DNA from: Thermoplasmata archaeon
GTDB taxonomy: Archaea > Thermoplasmatota > Thermoplasmata > Thermoplasmatales > Thermoplasmataceae
Assembly: GCA_021804185.1 (NCBI GenBank)
Contig: JAJZKL010000053.1
Span: 1-6,993 of the forward strand
Length of the DNA stretch: 6,993 nt
Direction: 5' to 3'
The notes under the pieces are model-generated. The model had not been told where the DNA came from, searched no databases, and saw only the letters and a list, made by a program, of their open reading frames with translations. Below, one piece after another: positions 1 to 6,993 of this stretch (the stretch's first letter is position 1; each line of letters opens with the position of its first letter). The translations under genes and the position numbers were made by a program.

Positions 1-65
1 CCCTCAACCCCAATAACTATTCACGGATTTATACATCTCATAACTGCGATAATATCCTTTCTTGC
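1..65 (+). repeat. 65-bp exact direct repeat, copy A
   Basis: Every base of 1-65 matches 1711-1775 in the same orientation. The next base differs (A at 66, T at 1776) and no similarity follows. The match begins at the first base of the window, so the repeat may extend further left. The two copies lie 1710 bp apart and bracket the padR gene and the first half of the DUF998 gene. Confidence 0.95.
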
Positions 66-75
66 ATCCCTTTAA
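1..75 (+). pseudogene. Truncated second copy of the DUF998 membrane protein gene (partial at left edge)
   Basis: Bases 1-65 are identical to 1711-1775, inside the DUF998 gene. Read in the same frame they encode the stretch that follows the FPTDV motif, including IHGFIH and the start of a membrane helix. After base 65 the similarity ends abruptly and the frame reaches a stop (TAA, 73-75) after three further codons. The left end of the copy is outside the window, so its full length is unknown. The absence of any mismatch points to a very recent duplication, gene conversion or an assembly artefact. It cannot encode a functional protein as it stands, because the last helices are missing. Confidence 0.75.
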
Positions 76-117
76 TTCATCGTATACTGACTTCTTGATA
101 GTGATAGTTTTAGGCAT
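66..117 (-). pseudogene. VapB-type antitoxin gene, 5' fragment only
   Basis: On the minus strand an ATG at 117 opens a frame that begins MPKTITIKKSVYDELKG. This is the typical N-terminus (the DNA-binding beta strand and the start of the first helix) of small archaeal VapB antitoxins of the UPF0330/DUF217 type, which usually read like K-T-I-T-I-x-x-x-V-Y-x-x-L-K. After 17 codons the frame runs into the copied DUF998 sequence at base 65 and becomes unrelated residues, with a stop at about 4-6. The expected remainder (the S-F-S-D-V-I motif) and a downstream vapC toxin gene are not visible. A TATA-like stretch at 141-153 lies about 30 nt before the ATG, which fits a leaderless start. Family assignment rests on a short stretch only. 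Confidence 0.55.
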
Positions 118-140
118 GACATATGTTTATGTTCAAACAT

Positions 141-153
141 TTTATTAATTTTT
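141..153 (-). promoter_or_regulatory. TATA-like box before the antitoxin fragment
   Basis: On the minus strand this reads aaattaataaa, an archaeal TATA-like sequence centred about 30 nt before the ATG at 117. The spacing fits a leaderless transcript. The surroundings are AT-rich, so a chance match is possible. Confidence 0.35.
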
Positions 154-253
154 CCAACCACATGGATAAGATTGTTACATTATACCTTATTAATTTGTTT
201 GTCAGAAATTTTAATCAATCCTGACAGAGATATAATGCCGTTAATTCAGTTTT

Positions 254-370
254 TTAAGAAAACACACTTTCAACCAAAACCCTTAACTTCTCTACAACTT
301 CCCATATCAATTCAGTTAATGCAAATTTGGTTTCCGGTGATACCGCGGTGTCAATAGAAATAATTTCCAT
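254..370 (-). CDS. Doubtful 38-aa ORF, possible gene relic
   Basis: An ATG at 370 opens 38 codons ending in TAA at 254-256. The product begins MEIISIDTAVSPETK and ends EKLRVLVESVFS. It has an amphipathic, protein-like composition with alternating charged and hydrophobic residues, unlike the random low-complexity translation around it. A TATA-like ataaaac lies at about 397-403, near 30 nt upstream, compatible with leaderless transcription. The end (R-V-x-V-E-S-V-F-S) is faintly like the segment just before the final helix of DDE transposases, so it may be a relic of an insertion sequence. No family can be claimed, and in AT-rich DNA it may be chance. Confidence 0.25.
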   Translation of the reverse strand: MEIISIDTAVSPETKFALTELIWEVVEKLRVLVESVFS

Positions 371-850
371 TCAGAAATTGCCCATCTCAATTCATTGTTT
401 TATGGCCTCGAAACCTACTCTCCATAGTTTTAAACAGAATGCACACTTGCAAATATAGAAAAAATCAGTATAACCTGTATGTGTCCATTATTTGCAGATC
501 AAACACAGTGTTCCAGGTATTGTATCTTACGGGACAAGGACCTTTTGAATCTGAATTCAAAGGCATTAATGGGACAATGGATAGAGAAGCAAGGAGCATA
601 AATTGCCAATGAAAAGAATACGTGAGAGTCTCAGGATATCCCACATGCTTTCAATAGTGTAAATCACGCTGGTAAGTTTATGGAAGGTGGATTCCTTTCA
701 AAGTATTGATTGTTGCTGTTTTATCCATTGCACTGCTGAAAGGCGAGAACAAGACAAATGCATATGTTAAGGAATAAACAAACTCCCGTTAGTTGGTATG
801 TTCACTTCAGAATCGGTGCTAAAATCCCAACCTTATGTTATACAACAGGT
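371..850. other. AT-rich intergenic region, no supported gene
   Basis: All six frames are broken by stops. Some short stretches on the plus strand between about 530 and 780 (for example codons reading HAFNSVNHAGKFMEGGF near 645-695) look slightly protein-like but sit in frames with stops and have no start signal. They could be decayed coding DNA. I see no tRNA-like fold, no repeat array and no insertion-sequence ends here. Confidence 0.5.
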
Positions 851-858
851 TTTTAAAT
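851..858 (+). promoter_or_regulatory. TATA-like box of the padR operon
   Basis: The sequence ttttaaat is centred about 27 nt before the GTG start at 882. This is the spacing expected if transcription starts at or next to the start codon, as in leaderless archaeal genes. Confidence 0.5.
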
Positions 859-863
859 AGGTA

Positions 864-881
864 GATATATCATGATATATC
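864..881. promoter_or_regulatory. Perfect 18-bp palindrome, probable PadR operator
   Basis: GATATATCATGATATATC equals its own reverse complement over all 18 bases. It ends one base before the GTG start of the padR gene and lies directly downstream of the TATA-like box. A dimeric winged-helix repressor bound here would cover the transcription start and block RNA polymerase. PadR regulators commonly bind palindromes in their own promoters, so self-repression is the likely function. Binding is inferred from position and symmetry only. Confidence 0.65.
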
Positions 882-1361
882 GTGATACCTAACAATGTTC
901 AACAATTTACAACTCTGAGGCAGATAGTCAGGAGAGGTAGTGCTCACCTCCTAGTACTCAAGGCTGTTTCTGAGGGCCCCATCCATGGGTACGATGTTGC
1001 AAGGAAAATTACAGAGCTATCAGGTGGATTGTATGTACCCAGTGCAGGAATGATATACCCGACACTTCAATGGCTGCAGGATAATGGTTATGTTATGGTA
1101 TTCCCACAGGATGGAAAGAATTTCTATAGAATAACTGAACCCGGCCTTCGATACCTAGATGAAAGAGCGATCGGAGTTAAGGAAATAATTGATCACCTGA
1201 AGAACCTCAAGAAAGAACCAGAATATGTAGTTCTTAGCAGCGCTTCCAGGCTTCAGAGAACCATTGCTGCACTTCTGGCAACTGCAAATTATGAAGAGAA
1301 AAAAGTCATAGCAAGGATCCTCGACGATGCCAATGAAAGAATTATAGGGTTGTTAAGATGA
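882..1361 (+). CDS. PadR-family winged-helix transcriptional regulator
   Basis: This 159-aa cytoplasmic protein is a DNA-binding regulator of the PadR family, which often represses its own operon and neighbouring membrane or efflux genes. The family pattern is clear: RGSAHLLVLKAVSEGPIHGYDV at about residues 18-39 (first helices), SAGMIYPTLQWLQDNGYV at 54-71 (recognition helix and wing start) and YRITEPGLRYL at 82-92 (wing and following helix). Residues 98-159 are helical and charged and would form the dimerisation part, as in short PadR proteins. The GTG at 882 is chosen because no in-frame ATG precedes the domain and because the TATA-like box is about 27 nt upstream. The stop overlaps the start of the DUF998 gene (ATGA, 1358-1361), so the two are probably co-transcribed and translationally coupled. 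The palindrome at 864-881 suggests autoregulation. The ligand is unknown. Confidence 0.9.
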   Translation: MIPNNVQQFTTLRQIVRRGSAHLLVLKAVSEGPIHGYDVARKITELSGGLYVPSAGMIYPTLQWLQDNGYVMVFPQDGKNFYRITEPGLRYLDERAIGVKEIIDHLKNLKKEPEYVVLSSASRLQRTIAALLATANYEEKKVIARILDDANERIIGLLR

Positions 1362-2055
1362 TAAACGAAAGGAAAGAGAGGGTGCAGTCTGAGAGATATG
1401 AAATTCCAAAAACCTCTGGATATATGTTACTGGCAACTTGTGCACTTCTGATCCTTTATCTAGTAATCGATACGGTGGCTCAGATACTACCCCCTCATTA
1501 CAGCCCTATCAGGGATGCGGAGAGTGATCTTGCGGTAGGGCCTTACGGGTTTCTTATGACTGTAAATTTTGTAAACAGGGGGGTGCTTTCAATCTTATTT
1601 CTGACCGGAATTTCACTTATGACTTCGAATCGTTTGAGGAATTCTATATCGCATCACTTGGGATTTGGGCAATTGGGGCATTTTTGCTTGCTGTGTTCCC
1701 GACGGACGTTCCCTCAACCCCAATAACTATTCACGGATTTATACATCTCATAACTGCGATAATATCCTTTCTTGCTGGGGGGACAGGGACATATTTCCTA
1801 ACAAGATCGTTGCCTGTGAATATCTATTCCAGGAATTCAGTAAGGGCTTTTTTCACTTTATCTGGACTTACAATTCTATTTTTGTTTGCAGACCTTATTC
1901 TTCCATTTGTTCTGCCACATTTTGCGTCACGGATTGGGGGGCTGACTGAAAGACTTTTCCTGGGTTCTCTTCTCCTCTGGATGTTTATTGTTTCCTATTC
2001 CAGTTATCAAATGAACCCAAAAAGACACAAGGATTCAAACATATTACTCTCATAA
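1358..2055 (+). pseudogene. DUF998 family multi-pass membrane protein, split by a frameshift
   Basis: Two overlapping reading frames together make one DUF998-like protein of about 232 aa. The first (from ATG 1358) gives a cytoplasmic N-terminus, a membrane helix at about residues 22-43, the conserved SPIRDAESDLAVGPYGFLM stretch at 49-67 and a second helix at about 74-88. It then degenerates and stops at 1726. The next frame, readable from about 1642 as FYIASLGIWAIGAF, continues with the conserved FPTD (1696-1707), IHGFIH and three or four more helices, and ends at 2055. The break lies between about 1634 and 1650 and equals loss of one base (or gain of two). DUF998 proteins are integral membrane proteins of unknown function, often paired with regulators. 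The ATG overlaps the padR stop, so the gene is probably under PadR control. Whether this is a true mutation, a sequencing error or recoding cannot be decided here; intact coding sequence on both sides argues the break is recent or artefactual. Confidence 0.8.
1711..1775 (+). repeat. 65-bp exact direct repeat, copy B (within DUF998 gene)
   Basis: This is identical to 1-65. It starts at the codon after the FPTDV motif and covers the helix that follows. This copy is the parental one, because coding sequence continues intact on both sides of it in the same frame. Confidence 0.95.
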
Positions 2056-2172
2056 CTTATTCAATAGAATTCGTAACACATGAGTCGCTTTAAACCACCG
2101 GAAAAGCAGTGTAGGATTCTATTTATCAAAACCCACTTTATTAAGGCTGAAATGTTGCCTTGAAAAGAACCA

Positions 2173-2179
2173 TTTTTAT
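2173..2179 (+). promoter_or_regulatory. TATA-like box before the 333-aa gene
   Basis: The T-rich sequence tttttat is followed about 27 nt later by an ATG at 2203. That ATG opens only a five-codon ORF (MTRAK, stop at 2218-2220) before the long gene begins at 2234. The transcript would thus carry a short leader of about 30 nt with a tiny upstream ORF. The assignment is tentative. Confidence 0.3.
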
Positions 2180-2233
2180 GGCCCTCCTTATCGAAACCTC
2201 AAATGACAAGGGCGAAATGAACCCTTTCAAACC

Positions 2234-3235
2234 ATGCAAGATAAAAAATATGGGGTCAAACTTTCAGGTCAAATGTATGAAAGCAATGACTCTACCCTGA
2301 GTGTCATTCGTTCTGTTTCTTCAATGGTTGATTATGAGGCCCTTTTTTCAAGACCCGGAGCAGGTGAGCCAGATTCAAGTTTCATGTGGACCTCTAAATT
2401 CACTGCACCTGTGGGCATGAGCTTCCTTGGGGAAACACTTTACCTCAATATTTTCCTTCCAGGGGGTTCTGAGAATGAAGCAGACAAGAAGGTTTTTCTA
2501 AACCGTGTTGGTGCAAAGTTTCAGGACGGACTATGGCAGATTCGGCGCAGAATGGAGGATAAAGAAGGGGCATACGGGCACATTATGAAGACTGCATTGA
2601 TGAAGTTCAGAAGCTTAGTCCTTGTTAATGCATTTATCGGGAATGGCAGAACATATACTCATTTTGTATTCAACAGAGGAGACCTACCTGCCATTTCTAA
2701 AGCAGCACTCTCACTTCCTAAGATGGGTAAAGAAATAAGTGTGGAATATCTCAAAAAAACCGATGGTGAGAATATATTTTTAAAACGTCTCCAGGATACT
2801 GAGGACGTTTACGCTGTCACACTCCAGATAAAATATTCCTCCAGCAAACTGAACCAGGGTTCACTGGATAATGAAACTCCATTCGCACTTACTCTGCTTC
2901 ATTCAAATGGAATCAAGGGGGTGGGAAAATTAAATGGTATGGAGTTCCCCTCAATCCTCAATGCAGCAGATATTTCAGAAATTAATGACAACGTTGTATC
3001 TTTCATTTCTAACAACGACTTTCTGGTGAGCCTGATGAAGAGCATAGTTTCAGAATATATTGTAGTATACGGGATATACGGAGTCGCCAGGAACGACTCC
3101 CTGAATGTTGTGATAAACATTCCAAAGCAGCAAACACACTCTCTGTTGAGGTTGATAAATAGCTTCTCAGACGCTTACAGTTCACTGGAACTAAGAATTA
3201 AGGAAGTTATCAGCTATAGAAACCTGAAGTCATAA
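2234..3235 (+). CDS. Hypothetical cytoplasmic protein, 333 aa
   Basis: I do not recognise the family. The protein has no signal peptide, no membrane helix and no cysteine at all. The N-terminal two thirds (about 1-215) mix beta-type and helical stretches, with the basic IRRRMEDKEGAYGHIMKTALMKF around 103-125 and a segment resembling ISVEYLKKTDG near 170-180. The latter is faintly like sensor-type domains of archaeal HTH regulators, but no helix-turn-helix is evident. The C-terminal part (about 220-333) ends in a helical stretch, SSLELRIKEVISY. ATG 2234 is the first in-frame start after a stop at 2204-2206. No Shine-Dalgarno precedes it; an alternative ATG at 2273 (residue 14) has a weak aggt 5' of it. 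The gene stands alone: 178 nt after the DUF998 gene and about 250 nt before the short ORF preceding katG. Length and even codon use argue that it is a real gene. Confidence 0.8.
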   Translation: MQDKKYGVKLSGQMYESNDSTLSVIRSVSSMVDYEALFSRPGAGEPDSSFMWTSKFTAPVGMSFLGETLYLNIFLPGGSENEADKKVFLNRVGAKFQDGLWQIRRRMEDKEGAYGHIMKTALMKFRSLVLVNAFIGNGRTYTHFVFNRGDLPAISKAALSLPKMGKEISVEYLKKTDGENIFLKRLQDTEDVYAVTLQIKYSSSKLNQGSLDNETPFALTLLHSNGIKGVGKLNGMEFPSILNAADISEINDNVVSFISNNDFLVSLMKSIVSEYIVVYGIYGVARNDSLNVVINIPKQQTHSLLRLINSFSDAYSSLELRIKEVISYRNLKS

Positions 3236-3393
3236 TCGATTACCATAATGTTGAATATGATCTTTTCCCGCCAATCTATCTCTATTTCATGGAATTTGCC
3301 GTCTGGATTTAGCAATGAAGGGTAAATGGTAATCGCATGCTTATGATTTTAAACAATCAGTAAGAAGTTTGTGGGCCGAAATGTCAGATAAAG

Positions 3394-3401
3394 ATTATAT
3401 A
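3394..3401 (+). promoter_or_regulatory. Candidate TATA box for the katG unit
   Basis: The sequence attatata in an AT-rich stretch would place the transcript start near 3422-3428, giving a leader of about 55-60 nt before the 35-codon ORF and about 165 nt before katG. Other TATA-like runs (around 3412-3420 and 3432-3439) are possible alternatives. Confidence 0.35.
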
Positions 3402-3481
3402 GTTTAGAATTATTATAAGTTAGTATTCAGTAAAATATACAACCAAATAGGTACAGACATAGTAAATTTGAGCCTCTGAGC

Positions 3482-5772
<2,291 letters not shown>

Positions 5773-5802
5773 AGCTTGTTCTAAGGGATAATTTGAAAAA
5801 TG

Positions 5803-5846
5803 CCGCCAAGAAAGGGCGGTTAAACATTATTTAATATAAATTTTTG
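5803..5846. terminator. Hairpin with flanking T-runs, convergent terminator
   Basis: CCGCC (5803-5807) pairs with GGCGG (5815-5819) across a 7-nt loop, 30 nt after the katG stop. On the plus strand an AT-rich stretch with TTTTT at 5841-5845 follows. On the minus strand the hairpin is followed at once by cattttt. It therefore sits between two convergent units and could end both. In archaea the T-runs alone may do most of the work. Confidence 0.55.
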
Positions 5847-5917
5847 TTTGCGTATAATATTTGCAGATGTTACGAATACAGTATAAAATGAGGAATGCGA
5901 GGACAGGTTTCTTATTT

Positions 5918-6055
5918 CTACTTTTTGAAAGACTTTCTTGCCTGGAAGTACGCCATTAAAAAAAGAGGAAGCACAGTGATCAGGGCAAAAAACATGGCTC
6001 CTTTCTTGACTCCCCGGAGAGTGGATGGTTGCAGGGAACAGTCAATTGACGGCAT
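5918..6055 (-). CDS. Single-span membrane microprotein, 45 aa
   Basis: The ORF begins at ATG 6055, inside the end of the radical SAM gene, overlaps it by 14 nt in another frame and ends at TAG 5918-5920. An aggggtg Shine-Dalgarno (6062-6068) lies 6 nt before the start, matching that of katG. Residues 1-20 are polar with one cysteine (C6) and a basic VKKGA. Residues 21-36 (MFFALITVLPLFLMAY) form one hydrophobic helix, and the tail QARKSFKK is strongly basic. The positive tail suggests a cytoplasmic C-terminus. An inner ATG at 5995, just before the helix and preceded by ggag at only 2 nt, is an alternative start. I know no family. The overlap suggests translational coupling, so it probably acts with the radical SAM enzyme, perhaps as a membrane anchor or partner; a substrate role is less likely. 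Confidence 0.55.
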   Translation of the reverse strand: MPSIDCSLQPSTLRGVKKGAMFFALITVLPLFLMAYFQARKSFKK

Positions 6056-6993
6056 TCAACACACCCCTAAGGGGAGGTTTCCACCGGTACGTGCATAGAG
6101 GATCCTCTCCAAAGGGATCGCCGAAGTGTGCAAGAGATCTCGCCCGGGATCCACCGCAGATACCTGAAAACTCACAGGACCCGCATTTTCCCCTTAACCG
6201 GCCAGATCTTGCCGGCATGAGAAAATCTGTACTTCTGCCAACTATATTTTCCAAAGTTTCATCTCTAATCTGACCCAGTTTCACATTGAAAAGTCCCGAT
6301 GGATAAACCTCTCCATTGCTGGAAAAGAATAATGTCCCTCCAAATCTTCTCTTCTGCCTGTCTTTTCCAGGGATATACCTGGGAACTGCGTTCTCGTCAA
6401 GAAGTGACAGTGTGGCTTCCTGCAAAATTCTGTAAGTCTTGCCACCGATTCCCCCAGGTCTCTTCTCATTAATGATGTTAATCACCCTGAATACGGGTGA
6501 CTCAACAGTTCTGACGTTCAATCCATACTCCCAGAGGCCGTTGAGCCAGAGATTTATACCCATGTAATCATCCGGACTGACTTCAGATAACAATTCAGCT
6601 CTTCCGGTTGTTATCAGGAAAAATATCTCCCATGCCTTTGCCCCAGAATCCTTGACAATAGATGCAATAGACGGTAGCTCCAGCATATTCCTTTCCATCA
6701 CCGTGGTGTTTATCTGTAATGAAATGCCATGTTTTTTCACCATCTGAAAAAGTGCGAGGGTCTGCTGGAAACTCCCCTCTCTATTTCTGATCCAGTCATG
6801 GGTTCCATCTGATACCCCGTCTAGGCTCAGTGAAATGGACTTAACACCCTGTGATTTCAAGAATGAGATCATCTCATCGTTAAGCTTCTCGGAAGCACTG
6901 GGGGACAGGCTGAATGGGAACTTTTTCCTGGCTGCATATGATATCAGTTCCTTCAGATCAGGCCTGAGAAGAACAGTCCCTCCGGTAAATATG
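6042..6993 (-). CDS. Radical SAM/SPASM domain protein (N-terminus outside the window)
   Basis: The frame is open to the right edge, with 316 residues visible and the start missing. Radical SAM enzymes cleave S-adenosylmethionine on a [4Fe-4S] cluster to start radical chemistry. The cluster motif CxxxCxxC lies upstream and cannot be checked. The visible part starts at IFTGGTVLLRPDL, which holds the SAM-binding GGE-type motif, here GGT. SISLSLDG (visible residues 52-59), QINTTV and an FFLITTGRAELL stretch follow as usual. The C-terminal SPASM-like region has FSSNGEVYPSGLF and cysteines at visible residues 270, 273, 279 and 300 (CX2CX5CX20C, with CGGSRARSLAHFGD), which would bind an auxiliary Fe-S cluster. 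This layout resembles TIGR04053-type SPASM proteins and the related AhbC/AhbD/NirJ enzymes of the siroheme-dependent heme route. The exact substrate cannot be named. It overlaps the 45-aa membrane microprotein and is convergent to katG. Confidence 0.85.
   Translation of the reverse strand, partial: IFTGGTVLLRPDLKELISYAARKKFPFSLSPSASEKLNDEMISFLKSQGVKSISLSLDGVSDGTHDWIRNREGSFQQTLALFQMVKKHGISLQINTTVMERNMLELPSIASIVKDSGAKAWEIFFLITTGRAELLSEVSPDDYMGINLWLNGLWEYGLNVRTVESPVFRVINIINEKRPGGIGGKTYRILQEATLSLLDENAVPRYIPGKDRQKRRFGGTLFFSSNGEVYPSGLFNVKLGQIRDETLENIVGRSTDFLMPARSGRLRGKCGSCEFSGICGGSRARSLAHFGDPFGEDPLCTYRWKPPLRGVLNAVN

Noticed and set aside
172..357. 61-codon plus-strand ORF near the left edge
   Set aside because: Low-complexity translation with no ribosome site; it is opposite the more protein-like minus-strand frame.
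2090..2173. 27-codon plus-strand ORF (starts MSRFKPPEKQ) between the DUF998 and 333-aa genes
   Set aside because: No Shine-Dalgarno or well-placed TATA box, and too short to judge; likely chance.
3237..3335. 10-bp inverted repeat: CGATTACCAT (3237-3246) and ATGGTAATCG (3326-3335), 79 bp apart
   Set aside because: The arms do not extend and the spacing is long. A 10-bp match at this distance is expected about once by chance in a window of this size, and no structure or gene lies between them.
6041..6050. 10-bp palindrome gtcaattgac at the end of the radical SAM gene
   Set aside because: It is short, lies in coding overlap and has no partner signal; expected by chance.
5895..6098. Plus-strand 67-codon ORF after katG
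   Set aside because: It has no Shine-Dalgarno, runs antisense over the microprotein and the end of the radical SAM gene, and its translation has no protein-like features. The minus-strand 45-aa ORF explains this region better.

Overview
The window most likely comes from a Thermoplasmata-like archaeon. Arg is written mostly AGA/AGG and Ile often ATA, base composition is moderately AT-rich, TATA-like boxes sit about 25-30 nt before several starts, and the mix of genes (PadR regulator with a DUF998 membrane protein, VapB-type antitoxin, SPASM radical SAM enzyme) fits. The lineage is an inference from these traits; no marker gene is present.

Left part (1-881): no intact gene is visible. Bases 1-65 are an exact direct copy of 1711-1775, which lies inside the DUF998 gene further right. 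At base 66 this copy joins the first 17 codons of a minus-strand VapB-type antitoxin gene, so the left edge is a chimera of two broken genes (a real rearrangement or an assembly error). The rest is AT-rich, with one doubtful 38-codon minus-strand ORF (254-370).

Regulatory pair (851-2055): a PadR-family winged-helix regulator starts with GTG at 882, directly after a perfect 18-bp palindrome that lies between a TATA-like box and the start, the expected place for an autoregulatory operator. Its stop overlaps (ATGA) the start of a DUF998 multi-pass membrane protein. That gene is split by a -1-type frameshift near 1634-1650.

Middle (2056-3481): a 333-residue cysteine-free protein that I cannot assign to a family, with intergenic DNA on both sides.

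katG unit (3482-5846): a full-length bifunctional catalase-peroxidase (727 aa) with all key residues, including the Trp-Tyr-Met cross-link set. A 35-codon ORF lies directly upstream and overlaps its start codon (TAATG). A hairpin after katG, with T-runs on both sides, probably terminates transcription from both directions.

Right part (5918-6993, minus strand): a SPASM-type radical SAM protein, truncated by the window edge, whose end overlaps by 14 nt a previously unlisted 45-aa single-span membrane microprotein with a good Shine-Dalgarno. The two form an operon convergent to katG. The radical SAM protein resembles the uncharacterised SPASM group close to AhbC/AhbD/NirJ heme-modifying enzymes. 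A link between heme-dependent KatG and heme metabolism is possible but unproven.
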